DNA of 64,000 nucleotides from Oscillibacter ruminantium GH1 (GTDB lineage: Bacteria; Bacillota; Clostridia; Oscillospirales; Oscillospiraceae): the NCBI RefSeq assembly GCF_000307265.1, contig NZ_DF158898.1, positions 167,138 through 231,137 on the forward strand, read 5' to 3'. Made by a program: the position numbers and the translations under genes. Under the pieces are notes generated by a model. The model was not told the origin of the DNA. It saw nothing but the letters and a program-made list of their open reading frames with translations, and ran no database searches. Position 1 is the stretch's first letter, and each line of letters opens with the position of its first letter. Of this stretch, positions 25,034 through 33,973 are shown piece by piece.

Positions 25034-26779
25034 ATGGCGTTGGATGCCATCTGCTTGCAGGCGGTGACGCTGGAGCTGCGTCCGCAGCTTTTGGGCCTGC
25101 GCATCGACAAGGTGCAGCAGCCCGCCCGCGATCAGGTCATTTTGCTGCTGCGGGGCGGCCTGCGGCTATTGCTGAATGCCGGGGCCAACAATCCCCGCAT
25201 TCATCTCACTGCCCAGCTCCGAGACAATCCGGCGGAGCCGCCCATGTTCTGTATGCTGCTGCGCAAGCATCTGGTGGGAGCACGGGTGGCCGCGCTGAGC
25301 CAGCCGGGACTGGAGCGTTTGCTGGAGTTGGAGCTGGACGTTACCGACGATTTCGGTCAGCCCGGAAAGCGGACGCTGGTGCTGGAGGCCATGGGCCGTC
25401 ACTCCAACCTCATCCTGCTGGACGAGGATCGGCGGGTGATCGAATGTCTGCGCCGGGTGGACCCGGAGATGTCCGCCGAGCGGCCTGTCTTACCGGGACT
25501 TTTCTATCAATACCCGCCCGCTCACGGAAAGACGTACCTCTCCGATGCGACGGAGGATCACTTTTTTGACCAGTTGGCTGCCGCCAATCCGGAACGGCAG
25601 ATGGACGCGTTCTTGCTGGATTGCTTTTTCGGGGTTTCGCCGTTGATGGCACGGGAACTGACGTTTCGAACAACAGGGGAGACGGACAGTCGGATTTTTT
25701 CACTTGATGAAGCAGGAAAACGGCGCTTTTGGCAGGAAATTGCCGAATTGCAAGCGGCTGTAAAGGAGAATTCCTTTGCTCCGATTTCCCTCTGGCGGGA
25801 TGGAAAACCTATGGAATTTTCCTGCGTTCCCATCGTGCAATACGGCGAATTAGTGGAAAGCCGGACGTACCCCAGCTTCTCTGCGCTGATGGATGATTTC
25901 TATGAGTCCCGGGAGCGGCAGGAGCGCATCCGCCAGCGGGGAGCCGACCTGATCCGCACCGCCAGCGGTGCGCGGGACCGTCTGCGGCGGAAGCTGGCGA
26001 TGCAGGAGAAGGACTATGCCGCCACCCAGGATCGGGATGTTTTGCGCCTGAGCGGAGAATTAATTACCGCGAATCTTTACCGCATGGAGCGGGGACAGAG
26101 TAAGGTGACCTGCGAAAACTACTATGACGAAAACCGGGAACTGACGATTGTGCTGGATCCCCTGCTCACGCCCCAAGAAAACGCGGCGAAGTACTTCAAA
26201 CGGTACGCCAAGGCGAAGACCGCTGAAAAGTATCTAAAAGAGCAAATGGAGATCGCCCGGCGGGATGCGGCGTATCTGGAAAGCGTGCTGGAGGAGATCG
26301 CCGAGGCGGAGACGGAGCAGGACTTCAACGACATTCGCTCCGAGCTGAAGGATGCTGGATTTCTCCGTCAGAAGGGCCGAGAGAAAAAGGGGCTGCAGCG
26401 TCCGGCAAAGCCCCGGGAATTTTGTACCACGGCGGGCCTCAAGGTTCTGGTGGGGCGAAACAACCGGCAAAACGACAAGTTGACGAGGGACGCGGATCAC
26501 CGGGACGTCTGGTTCCACACCCAAAAGATCCACGGCTCCCATGTCATCCTCTGCACCGGCGGAAAAGAGCCAGACCGGGACAGTATCGTGGAGGCGGCGA
26601 AGTTGGCTGCATGGTACTCCCAAGCCCGGGAGAGCGGCAATGTGCCGGTGGATTTTACGCAGGTCAAAAATGTAAAAAAGCCCGCCGGAGCAAGGCCGGG
26701 GATGGTAATCTACTCCACCTGCGAGACGGTGAACGTCACGCCGGAGGAGGAAATGGTGAAGCGTTTGGCGGGAAAATGA
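25034..26779 (+). CDS. rqcH: RqcH (NFACT family) ribosome quality-control protein
   Basis: Binds stalled 50S subunits with peptidyl-tRNA and adds C-terminal alanine tails for degradation. The 581-residue protein has the NFACT order: NFACT-N domain (about 1-190, MALDAICLQAVTLELRPQLLG), helix-hairpin-helix and a long coiled coil (about 290-440), then the NFACT-R domain (about 455-545) with RDADHRDVWFHTQKIHGSHVIL. Older annotation calls this a fibronectin-binding protein. It lies one base after mrnC and is followed by a long terminator hairpin. Confidence 0.94.
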   Translation: MALDAICLQAVTLELRPQLLGLRIDKVQQPARDQVILLLRGGLRLLLNAGANNPRIHLTAQLRDNPAEPPMFCMLLRKHLVGARVAALSQPGLERLLELELDVTDDFGQPGKRTLVLEAMGRHSNLILLDEDRRVIECLRRVDPEMSAERPVLPGLFYQYPPAHGKTYLSDATEDHFFDQLAAANPERQMDAFLLDCFFGVSPLMARELTFRTTGETDSRIFSLDEAGKRRFWQEIAELQAAVKENSFAPISLWRDGKPMEFSCVPIVQYGELVESRTYPSFSALMDDFYESRERQERIRQRGADLIRTASGARDRLRRKLAMQEKDYAATQDRDVLRLSGELITANLYRMERGQSKVTCENYYDENRELTIVLDPLLTPQENAAKYFKRYAKAKTAEKYLKEQMEIARRDAAYLESVLEEIAEAETEQDFNDIRSELKDAGFLRQKGREKKGLQRPAKPREFCTTAGLKVLVGRNNRQNDKLTRDADHRDVWFHTQKIHGSHVILCTGGKEPDRDSIVEAAKLAAWYSQARESGNVPVDFTQVKNVKKPAGARPGMVIYSTCETVNVTPEEEMVKRLAGK

Positions 26780-26866
26780 CAACGCAGTCTGCGTCTGTTT
26801 TCCGGAGGCGCAATGACCACTTCGATCTCCCAATGCAACGCCTTTAAAATGCACGAACAAAAAACG

Positions 26867-26902
26867 AAGGTCCTCCAAATGCCATAGCATTTGGAGGGCC
26901 TT
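26867..26902 (+). terminator. Long terminator hairpin after rqcH
   Basis: A 16-bp stem with one G-U pair (26867-26882 / 26887-26902, CATA loop). The remaining gap to pcrA (26903-27060) shows no gene that I can recognise. Confidence 0.65.
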
Positions 26903-27060
26903 GGTATATTTATTACGAGTAGGACCGGTAAATTTCGGCGATTGGCCTCGTTGGTGCTCTTGCCGCGTGCCAGCCCAGACGTGTCATCCGTGTCACGGCG
27001 TATAAGGATTATTTCGGATGGATGCTGTGTTTCTATCAGAAATCAGCATTCCAAACTGTA

Positions 27061-29625
27061 TCATACTTTTTTCATATGTGCCCCAGCGGACTTCAACATC
27101 AGCTTTTTAGTCCCCTTTGTCTCAAAAGCCACTTCAATCAGTGCGTCGCCGCCCATGGGCTTCACGGACAGTACCGTGCCCTTGCCGAAGGCGGTGTGCT
27201 CCACCCCATCACCCTGTGCCACCTCCATCAGCGGCTGGGCCGTTGGGCTTGCCGCCGATGGCTTCGCCGCAGGCCGCGAGGCCGCGCCGCCGGGATAGGG
27301 ACGGAAATTTCCGCCGCTGCGGTTTACGCGCACTTCTCCACCGGAGGGATTCCCTCCATAGCCGCCGACCCCTAAGCCGCTGCGGTTCACGCGCATTCCT
27401 CCGCCAGAGGAGCTCCCAGCAGAGTCGCCGAACCGGCTGGAAAAGCTGTTTCCGCCAAAGCTGTCGGATGTGTCTCCAAAACTGTCCCAGTTGTCCTCCG
27501 CGCTGACGGATCGAACCTCCGGACGGCCTGCCCATTCGTAATTTTCCTCTGGCAGCTCGTCCAAAAACCGGGAGGGCCGGTTGGCGCTGGTGCGGCCGTA
27601 AAGCATACGCTGGCGAGCGTTGGTCAGTGTCAGATGTTCCTTGGCCCGGGTCATGGCCACGTAACACAGCCGCCGTTCCTCCTCTAACTCGTCCATGTCG
27701 AACATGGAATTCATGCCGGGGAAAATTCCATCTTCCATACCCACCACATAGACGCTGGGAAACTCCAGCCCCTTGGCGGAGTGGATGGTCATGAGCGTCA
27801 CGCAGTCGTCGCTGCCGTCCATGGAGTCCAGATCGGTGTACAGCGCAATCTCATTCAAAAAGCCGGACAGGGTTGCGTCCTCAGGGCCGCTTGCCAAGAA
27901 GCCCGCGATACTGGACTTCAATTCCTGTACGTTTTCCAGCCGGCCCCGGCTCTCCATGTCGTTTTTCTCCTCCAGCGCCCGGACATAACCCGTCTGGTCG
28001 CACACCGCGTCGTAAAACTCCGGCAGGGCCAGCGTACCGCCTAATTTTCGCAGTCCATCCACCAAATCTGCGAATTTCAACAGCTTTGCTGCCGGGGATT
28101 TCAGTTCTGGGAACAGGTCCGCATTGCGCATGACCTCGTAAAGTGAAATTCCTTGCTGGGATGCGACAGCGCTCACTTTTTCCATGCTGGTGTTGCCAAT
28201 GCCTCGAATCGGAACGTTGATGATGCGCCGCAGGCGCAAATCGTCCAGCGGGTTGTTCAGCACGCAGAGATAGGCCAGCATGTCCTTGACTTCCGCCCGG
28301 TCATAGAACTTGGTGCCGCCTACCACCTTGTAGGGCATTCCGTTGCGCCGCAGGGCATATTCCAGCGCGTTGGATTGGGCGTTCATGCGGTAGAGCACCG
28401 CGCAGTCCGAAAACTTTCGTCCCCGGTTCACCTGCATCATGATGTCGCCCACTACGAAGTTGGCCTCGTCCGCTTCACTGTAATTCGTGCGGATCGTCAC
28501 CTTGTCGCCGCTGCCGTTGTCGGTCCAAAGGGTCTTGCCCTTGCGGCCCTGATTGTTTTGAATGACGGCGTTGGCCGCGTCCAGAATGTTCTGGGTAGAG
28601 CGGTAATTTTGCTCCAGCCGGATAGTGCGAGCGTTTTTGTACTGCTTTTCAAAGTTCAGGATGTTCTCAATATTCGCGCCACGGAAACGGTAGATGGATT
28701 GGTCGTCGTCGCCCACCACGCAGAGATTTTTCCGCCCGCCTGCAAGCAAAGAGGTGAGCAGATACTGCAAATGGTTTGTGTCCTGATATTCGTCCACCAG
28801 CACATAACGGAATTTTTTCTGATAATATTCCCGCACCTCGGCGTCCTTTTGCAGCAGTTCCACGGTGTGGAAAATAATGTCGTCAAAGTCCAGCGCGTTG
28901 GCGGCTCGGAGTTTTTCCGCATACCGCGCGTAGATTTTGGCGATGCGGGACATTTTCCAGTCTCCCGCGTCCTGATACTGCTTGGCAAAGTCCTGCGGCG
29001 TCTCATAGCGATCCCGGGACTTGCTGATAATCCCCAGCAGCTCCTTGGGCGGAAAGGCCTTCTCGTCGTAGTTCAGTTCCTTGACGATGTCCTTCAGCAC
29101 TCGTTTGGAGTCATCGGTGTCGTAGATGGTAAAGTCCTTTTGAAAGCCGATCCGCTCAATGTCCCGCCGCAGGATGCGCACGCAGGCGGAGTGGAAGGTG
29201 GAGGCCCAGATGTCGTTCGCCACCGGCCCCAAACTGGCCGCCAAGCGGTCTTTCAGTTCTCCCGCCGCCTTGTTGGTGAAGGTGATGGCGATGATCTCCC
29301 AAGGACGGGGCACGTCCAATGCGCACAGGCGGACGGCCCGCCGCCGGTCCTCCGGCTCTGGATTCTCCGGCAGGTGTTCAAGGAAAGCCAGATCATCCTC
29401 CGTGGCGTTCACCACCTCGTCGGAGTCGCTGCCCCGGCCGTATGTTAAAAGGTTGTAGACCCGCTGGATGAGGACGGTGGTCTTGCCGCTGCCTGCTCCC
29501 GCCAGCAGCAGGAGAGGACCCTCTGTGGTCATGGCGGCTTGCCGCTGCATGGGGTTGAGCCGCTGAAAGTCCCGGGAGATCACGGCCTTCCGGGCGGCGG
29601 CATAGCGTGTTTCAAAGTCTGTCAT
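27061..29625 (-). CDS. pcrA: UvrD/PcrA-family ATP-dependent DNA helicase
   Basis: Superfamily 1A 3'-5' helicase used in repair and in removing RecA or stalled polymerases. The 854-residue protein has motif I LLLAGAGSGKTT near residue 38, motif II VLVDEYQDTNHLQY near 272, and the later motifs QNYRSTQNIL, TIHSAKGLEFP and VAMTRAKEHLTL. A Gly/Ser/Arg-rich low-complexity linker (about 715-795) leads to a C-terminal module (GDGVEHTAFGKGTVLSV) that in PcrA binds RNA polymerase. An odd point is an Asp/Glu-rich insertion near 65-95 (GRGSDSDEVVNATEDDLAFLEHLPENPEPEDRR, interrupted here for length: about 60-92), between motifs I and Ia. Confidence 0.95.
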   Translation of the reverse strand: MTDFETRYAAARKAVISRDFQRLNPMQRQAAMTTEGPLLLLAGAGSGKTTVLIQRVYNLLTYGRGSDSDEVVNATEDDLAFLEHLPENPEPEDRRRAVRLCALDVPRPWEIIAITFTNKAAGELKDRLAASLGPVANDIWASTFHSACVRILRRDIERIGFQKDFTIYDTDDSKRVLKDIVKELNYDEKAFPPKELLGIISKSRDRYETPQDFAKQYQDAGDWKMSRIAKIYARYAEKLRAANALDFDDIIFHTVELLQKDAEVREYYQKKFRYVLVDEYQDTNHLQYLLTSLLAGGRKNLCVVGDDDQSIYRFRGANIENILNFEKQYKNARTIRLEQNYRSTQNILDAANAVIQNNQGRKGKTLWTDNGSGDKVTIRTNYSEADEANFVVGDIMMQVNRGRKFSDCAVLYRMNAQSNALEYALRRNGMPYKVVGGTKFYDRAEVKDMLAYLCVLNNPLDDLRLRRIINVPIRGIGNTSMEKVSAVASQQGISLYEVMRNADLFPELKSPAAKLLKFADLVDGLRKLGGTLALPEFYDAVCDQTGYVRALEEKNDMESRGRLENVQELKSSIAGFLASGPEDATLSGFLNEIALYTDLDSMDGSDDCVTLMTIHSAKGLEFPSVYVVGMEDGIFPGMNSMFDMDELEEERRLCYVAMTRAKEHLTLTNARQRMLYGRTSANRPSRFLDELPEENYEWAGRPEVRSVSAEDNWDSFGDTSDSFGGNSFSSRFGDSAGSSSGGGMRVNRSGLGVGGYGGNPSGGEVRVNRSGGNFRPYPGGAASRPAAKPSAASPTAQPLMEVAQGDGVEHTAFGKGTVLSVKPMGGDALIEVAFETKGTKKLMLKSAGAHMKKV

Positions 29626-29694
29626 ATGTTCACCAGTTTTCTATAATCTCAAAGACCATTTTAGGACAAAAGCCCAGCCGGGTCAACCGTTGGA

Positions 29695-30333
29695 TCACTT
29701 TTTCAGGGGGTAGAGCAGGTCCTCAAAGCTCTTGATGTACACGTCGCAAAAGCCGCGCATCTCCGGCTCATCGGCGGCAAAAAAATTGTCGTATACACCC
29801 ACTGCCCGCATTTTTGCGGCGCGTGCGCCCTTGCAGGCGGCAATGCTGTCGTCAAAAATGGTGCAGTCCTCCGGCCGGACGCCGCACTCCTTGGCGGCGT
29901 GCAGCCAGATGTCGGGATTTTGCTTTTCAAGGCCCAGATCGTGGGCAAACACGATACGCTCAAAATACTTTTCCAGATCAAGATGGCTCAGCGCGGTGCG
30001 GCAGTGGGCGGGTACGCTGCTGGTGACCACCGCCATCCGCCGCCCTTCCGCCTTGCACTGGCGCAGATATGCCCGCACGCCGGGCTTGATGGGCACATGC
30101 TCATAGAGATTTCCCGCCAAGGCCATCCACTCTGCCACGATCTCCTCCGGAGACTCGCTGAGGTGGCAGAACTCCTTGGTAAACACCGCCGCCTTGGGCA
30201 TGATGGTGTGGGCCACGCCCTCATAGTAGGCATGGGTATAGGGAAGGCCCCGCCTGGCCAGAAATTCCCGATCCACATCCTTCCAGATGCGGTTGGAATC
30301 GGTCAGTGTGCCGTCCATATCAAATAAAAACAT
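29695..30333 (-). CDS. HAD-family hydrolase (beta-phosphoglucomutase/phosphatase-like)
   Basis: Haloacid dehalogenase-superfamily phosphohydrolase of 212 residues. Motif I DMDGTLTDS starts at residue 5, the cap domain occupies about 17-80, motif II is VVTSS near 106-110, the motif III lysine lies in the GLEKQNPDIW region near 142-151, and motif IV is IFDDS near 166. The ATG at 30333 was chosen because GGAGG lies 7 bases upstream; ATG 30339, overlapping the upstream stop, is too close to it. It is co-transcribed behind the glycosylase gene. The substrate is not predictable. Confidence 0.87.
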   Translation of the reverse strand: MFLFDMDGTLTDSNRIWKDVDREFLARRGLPYTHAYYEGVAHTIMPKAAVFTKEFCHLSESPEEIVAEWMALAGNLYEHVPIKPGVRAYLRQCKAEGRRMAVVTSSVPAHCRTALSHLDLEKYFERIVFAHDLGLEKQNPDIWLHAAKECGVRPEDCTIFDDSIAACKGARAAKMRAVGVYDNFFAADEPEMRGFCDVYIKSFEDLLYPLKK

Positions 30334-30335
30334 TG

Positions 30336-30962
30336 TCATTCCTCCGTTTCCAGCCAAAACCGCCAAGGGAAATCCTTCGCTTCCTCTGCGTAATCCACGC
30401 CCACGCGCGGCCCCGCGCACATGTGTTCCCGTTTTGCGAGAAGGCGGGGAAGACCCACGTCTTCAGGACTTTCGCAGAGAAACAGCGTGTCTCCCGTCAG
30501 GTCCAGGCCATTATCTGCGGTGGTAAGTGATAATGCTTTACAGAGCTTGCCCGGCCCGTTTAAAAAGTTTTTTCGCTGATAGGCAGTGAGCTTGTCCCCG
30601 CACGATGGCCCAAACCGCAGGCGGCGAATGGTATCCGTCCCTGATATTGCCTCCAGTCCCCGAATCAAAACGGCGGAAGGCTCGCCGTCCGGCTCCGTCA
30701 CGAGATTCAGGCAGTGGTGCATACCATAGATCAAGTAGAGGTAGGCGTGGCCCGGCGGGCCGAACATCACGGCGTTCCGGGCGGTGCGATGATAACCGTA
30801 GGCATGGCAGGCCTTGTCGCAGCGGCCTACGTAGCCTTCCGTTTCTGTGATGCGGCAGACCAGCGTCTCGCCGTCTAAGACCCGCACCAGCAGTTTGCCA
30901 AGCAGATCTTGGGCGATTTTGACCGTGTCGCCCAGATAATATTCGCGGGGAAGCCTTGCCAT
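30336..30962 (-). CDS. DNA-3-methyladenine glycosylase (AAG/MPG family)
   Basis: Base-excision repair enzyme that removes alkylated purines such as 3-methyladenine and hypoxanthine. The 208-residue protein matches the MPG fold: LPREYYLGDTVKIAQDLLGKLL at the start, the catalytic-region ITETEGYVGRCDKACHAY (about 38-55), MFGPPGHAYLYLIYGMHHCLNLV near 66-88 and a GPGKLCKAL segment near 139-147. GAGGTGAG precedes the start. First gene of a short operon with the HAD hydrolase; divergent from an EamA transporter. Confidence 0.93.
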   Translation of the reverse strand: MARLPREYYLGDTVKIAQDLLGKLLVRVLDGETLVCRITETEGYVGRCDKACHAYGYHRTARNAVMFGPPGHAYLYLIYGMHHCLNLVTEPDGEPSAVLIRGLEAISGTDTIRRLRFGPSCGDKLTAYQRKNFLNGPGKLCKALSLTTADNGLDLTGDTLFLCESPEDVGLPRLLAKREHMCAGPRVGVDYAEEAKDFPWRFWLETEE

Positions 30963-31006
30963 TTTCTCACCTCAGTGTTAAAATAATAGAATTTCACGGC
31001 ACTTTT

Positions 31007-31025
31007 GGCAGCTAATTAATCTGCC
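31007..31025 (+). promoter_or_regulatory. Inverted repeat in the divergent mpg/EamA region
   Basis: GGCAG-N9-CTGCC between the two start codons, a possible operator. No convincing -35/-10 pair for the EamA gene was found; the rest of the 115-base gap is AT-rich. Confidence 0.25.
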
Positions 31026-31078
31026 GCGCCGACGGTGTAAAAGCATTCTATCATTTTTAGAGAGTGGGAGCAAGAGTC

Positions 31079-32038
31079 ATGCAGAAAACCAGTTTTGTCC
31101 GCCAGAACATCCTGCCGGTGCTGGCGGCGTTCATTTGGGGTACGTCTTTCGTGGCCCAGAGCGTGGGCGCGGACTATGTGGAGCCGTTTACCTTCAACGC
31201 CGCCCGGTCAGCCATTGCGTTCATCTTTTTGCTGGCTTTGTGCGCGGTGTTCCGCTTCAGGAGGAAAAAAGACTTTGAGGCGCAGGCAAAGCCCCGGCCC
31301 CATTACCGCCGGGATCTGGTCATCGGCGGCCTTTGCTGCGGCGCGGCCCTGACGTTGGGGGCCAATCTTCAGCAAAAGGGCATTGAGACGACCACCTCCG
31401 GTAAAGCGGGATTTATCACCGCACTGTACATCGTGATTGTCCCCATTCTTGGCATTTTCCTGAAAAAGAAGGTGGGGAAAATGGTCTGGGGCAGCGTGGC
31501 GCTGGCGGTCGGGGGATTGTATTGCCTGTGCATCCAGCAGGGTTCCTCCATCGCGGCCGGAGATTTTTATATCTTTCTGTGCTCCCTCTGCTTTTCCGCC
31601 CACATTTTAATTATTGACCATTTCACGCAGAAGGTGGATGGCATGGAACTGTCCTGCGCTCAGTTTTTTGTGGCGGCGGTCCTCTCCGCTGTTGGTATGC
31701 TGGCCACGGAACAGCCGACGTGGGAGGCACTGCGCCTGTGCGTCGGGCCGCTGCTATTTGTGGGCATTTTCTCCAGCGGCGTTGCGTACACACTGCAAAT
31801 TCTGGCCCAAAGAGACTCCAACCCCACCGTGGTGTCGCTCCTTTTGAGTTTGGAGTCTGTGTTCGCCACTGTGGCGGGGGCGGTGGTGCTTGGGGACCGG
31901 ATGAGCGGCAGGGAGTATTTTGGCTGCTTTTTGATGCTGACCGCAGTGGTTCTGGCGCAGATCCCCGTGAAGGAGAAGCAAGTGGCTGTGGTCGAGGTGG
32001 AAGAAGCGGAAGAAGAACCACTTCCGCCGGAAACCTGA
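31079..32038 (+). CDS. EamA-family (DMT superfamily) transporter
   Basis: Inner-membrane transporter of 319 residues with ten predicted membrane segments in two EamA repeats (about 8-150 and 160-295). Typical family landmarks are PVLAAFIWGTSFVAQ near the start, TTSGKAGFITALYIVIVPILG near 108-128 and SNPTVVSLLLSLESVFATVAGAVVLGDR near 247-274. The C-terminal tail is acidic and Val/Glu-rich. The ATG at 31079 has GTGGGAG upstream. Such proteins export amino acids or other small metabolites; the substrate is unknown. Confidence 0.9.
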   Translation: MQKTSFVRQNILPVLAAFIWGTSFVAQSVGADYVEPFTFNAARSAIAFIFLLALCAVFRFRRKKDFEAQAKPRPHYRRDLVIGGLCCGAALTLGANLQQKGIETTTSGKAGFITALYIVIVPILGIFLKKKVGKMVWGSVALAVGGLYCLCIQQGSSIAAGDFYIFLCSLCFSAHILIIDHFTQKVDGMELSCAQFFVAAVLSAVGMLATEQPTWEALRLCVGPLLFVGIFSSGVAYTLQILAQRDSNPTVVSLLLSLESVFATVAGAVVLGDRMSGREYFGCFLMLTAVVLAQIPVKEKQVAVVEVEEAEEEPLPPET

Positions 32039-32165
32039 GCGCATTTCCCGGCGCGGACACCTGCGACTTGAAAAGGCTGAATGAGCAGACCGACAGGGGG
32101 CATACGCCCCCTGTTTCTCTTCGCGGACGGGTGAACCAAGCGGGAAGCCGCGCTGGATTTTTGAA

Positions 32166-32194
32166 TGGACAAAATAAGAGCGATATGCTATAAT
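32166..32194 (+). promoter_or_regulatory. Promoter of the glycosyltransferase-tmk operon
   Basis: TGGACA (32166-32171), a 17-base spacer and TATAAT (32189-32194); start of transcription near 32201. Confidence 0.6.
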
Positions 32195-32234
32195 GCAAAA
32201 CTGTATGAGTATGCGAAAGATACGAGGTGTTTCC

Positions 32235-32957
32235 ATGCGGATCAATGTGCTGGGCGTTGGCTTTGACAATCTGACTATGGCGGAAGCTGTGGCGGAGGGA
32301 CAACGTCTTTTGAATACGGCGGGCGCCCACTATGTGGCGACCCCCAATCCGGAGATCGTGGAGGTCTGTCGGGAGTCGGAGGAGGCGAGAGCCGCCGTCA
32401 ATGGTGCGGATTTGGTGCTGCCGGACGGAATCGGCGTGATTAAAGGCGCGGCGATGCTGGGGACTCCCTTGAAAGAAAAAACGCCGGGAATTGAATTTGC
32501 CGGGCATTTAGTGGAGAAAATGGCAGAGGAGGGAAAATCCCTCTATCTGCTGGGGGCAAAGCCCGGCGTGGCAGAGGAAGCGGGAGAGCGGCTGCGCGCG
32601 AAGTATCCCGGACTGAAGATCGCCGGCGCGCATGACGGATACTTTCAGGAAGACGCCCCCGTGGTGGAAGCCATCCGCCAAAGCGGGGCGGACTGTGTAT
32701 TCGTGTGCCTTGGCGCACCGAAGCAGGAGCTGTGGATGGCGAAAAACGGCGAAGCCACCGGAGCCCATCTGCTCTGCGGTCTGGGCGGAAGTTTGGACGT
32801 GTTTGCAGGCCGGGTGGAGCGGGCGCCGGAATTCTGGTCCCGCCACGGACTGGAGTGGTTTTACCGCCTGTGCAAAGAGCCCAGCCGCATTGGGCGGATG
32901 ATGAAGCTGCCGCTGTTTCTGGTACATGTCAAGCAGGAGAAGGGACGGCGGAAATGA
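32235..32957 (+). CDS. WecG/TagA/CpsF-family glycosyltransferase
   Basis: GT26-family enzyme of 240 residues. In Gram-positives TagA adds ManNAc to the lipid-linked GlcNAc of wall teichoic acid or related polymers. Family blocks seen are YVATPNPEIVEVCR near 36-49, NGADLVLPDGIGVIKGAAMLG near 56-76, LYLLGAKPGVAEEAGERL near 101-118 and VFVCLGAPKQELWM near 156-169. The ATG at 32235 (ACGAGGTG upstream) gives the conserved MRINVLG start. The downstream tmk overlaps by 4 bases. Possibly linked to making the wall polymer that SLH proteins bind; that is inference. Confidence 0.9.
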   Translation: MRINVLGVGFDNLTMAEAVAEGQRLLNTAGAHYVATPNPEIVEVCRESEEARAAVNGADLVLPDGIGVIKGAAMLGTPLKEKTPGIEFAGHLVEKMAEEGKSLYLLGAKPGVAEEAGERLRAKYPGLKIAGAHDGYFQEDAPVVEAIRQSGADCVFVCLGAPKQELWMAKNGEATGAHLLCGLGGSLDVFAGRVERAPEFWSRHGLEWFYRLCKEPSRIGRMMKLPLFLVHVKQEKGRRK

Positions 32958-33619
32958 GCGGAAAATTAATCGTGTTCGAGGGGACCGACGGTTCCGGCAA
33001 GGCCACACAGGCCGGATTGCTGGGAGCAACGATGAAAGAGCGGGGTGTTTCCTTTCAGGAGATTGACTTTCCCCGGTATGGCAACCCCTTTGCAGAACCG
33101 GCCAAGCTGTATCTGGACGGAGAACTGGGAAAAAAACCCGGCGATGTCAGTGCCTACGCCGCTTCCACACTGTATGCTGTGGATCGGTACGCCTCCTATA
33201 AGCAGGACTGGGGGGCGGCCTATGAGGCCGGAACGCTGATTTTAGCAAACCGTTATACCACGTCCAACGCGGTGCATCAGGCCAGCAAGCTGCAGCCCGC
33301 CGAGCGAAGGGAATTTCTGGACTGGCTGTTTGATTTGGAGTATCACCGTCTGGGCCTTCCAAAGCCGGATCTGGTGCTGTATCTGGACCTGCCGACGGAA
33401 CTTTCCGAGCAGATGCTCCGTCAAAGAGAGCATAATACCGGCGTGAAGGCGGACATTCATGAGCAGGACGACGCTTATCTGCGCAACTGCCGGATGAATG
33501 CCCGGCAGATCGCACGGGATCTGGGCTGGACCATGATTCACTGCGCACGGGACGGCAAAGTCCGCTCTGTGGAGGACATTCACACGGAGGTCTGGCAGAA
33601 GGTGAAAAAATACCTGTAA
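32954..33619 (+). CDS. tmk: Thymidylate kinase (dTMP kinase family)
   Basis: Phosphorylates dTMP to dTDP. The 221-residue protein starts FEGTDGSGKATQ, a P-loop near 8-19. The DRYASYKQDW segment near 79-88 and ANRYTTSNAVHQASKL near 99-114 correspond to the substrate-binding region (the DR(Y/F) equivalent is NRY). A LID-like REHNTGVKADIHEQDD follows near 158-173. The start ATGA overlaps the glycosyltransferase stop. The sequence is somewhat different from the short housekeeping Tmk (KFIxFEGxDGAGKTT), so it might serve another deoxynucleotide, but dTMP kinase is the best call. Confidence 0.85.
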   Translation: MSGKLIVFEGTDGSGKATQAGLLGATMKERGVSFQEIDFPRYGNPFAEPAKLYLDGELGKKPGDVSAYAASTLYAVDRYASYKQDWGAAYEAGTLILANRYTTSNAVHQASKLQPAERREFLDWLFDLEYHRLGLPKPDLVLYLDLPTELSEQMLRQREHNTGVKADIHEQDDAYLRNCRMNARQIARDLGWTMIHCARDGKVRSVEDIHTEVWQKVKKYL

Positions 33620-33647
33620 AGCCTGTCCGGTTTTTCATCCGGCAAAA

Positions 33648-33666
33648 CGGGACGCATCGCGTCCCG
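33648..33666 (-). terminator. Hairpin between tmk and the Cys-rich gene
   Basis: Perfect 8-bp stem CGGGACGC / GCGTCCCG with a 3-base loop. On the minus strand it is followed by TTTTGCC, so it best serves the minus-strand small gene. Confidence 0.5.
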
Positions 33667-33684
33667 CCTGCCCATGAAGTTGGA

Positions 33685-33858
33685 TTAGCAGCAGCCGTCA
33701 TTGCAGCCACAGCCGCCGTTGCAGCCGCAACCGCCGTTGTTTCCGCAGCCGCTGTTGCTCCCGCAGAAGCCGTTTCCGCCGCAGCAGCACAGAATCAGAA
33801 CGACAATGATGATGAGCCACAGACAGGAGCAATTGTTATTCCCCGAGTTAAAGCACAT
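33685..33858 (-). CDS. 57-residue Cys/Gly-rich membrane peptide
   Basis: Small gene read on the minus strand from ATG 33858 to TAA 33685, preceded by GTGAGGTGAC. The product has 14 cysteines in 57 residues. A short N-terminus (MCFNSGNNNCSC) leads to one hydrophobic helix (LWLIIIVVLIL, 13-23), then a CCC triplet and a Gly/Asn/Cys-repeat tail (GCGNNGGCGCNGGCGC-like, 37-57). Related short proteins in Clostridia carry the odd database name 'chorion class high-cysteine protein'. Function is unknown; metal binding or spore/envelope structure is conceivable. Too short for ordinary ORF cut-offs, but composition, ribosome site and terminator support it. Confidence 0.75.
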   Translation of the reverse strand: MCFNSGNNNCSCLWLIIIVVLILCCCGGNGFCGSNSGCGNNGGCGCNGGCGCNDGCC

Positions 33859-33973
33859 GTATTTGTCACCTCACTTCAAGTCTTTGCAACAGTCTATGCG
33901 GCGAGGTGCCAAAGGGAAACTTGGCCATCAAAATTTTTTACACACCGCGAGATCACAGGAGGTATGACAGAGT

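Noticed and set aside
26903-27060. Gene fragment between rqcH and pcrA (frame with VIRVTAYKDYFGWMLCFYQK)
   Set aside because: It has no start or ribosome site and no family resemblance that I can defend; left as an unassigned gap.
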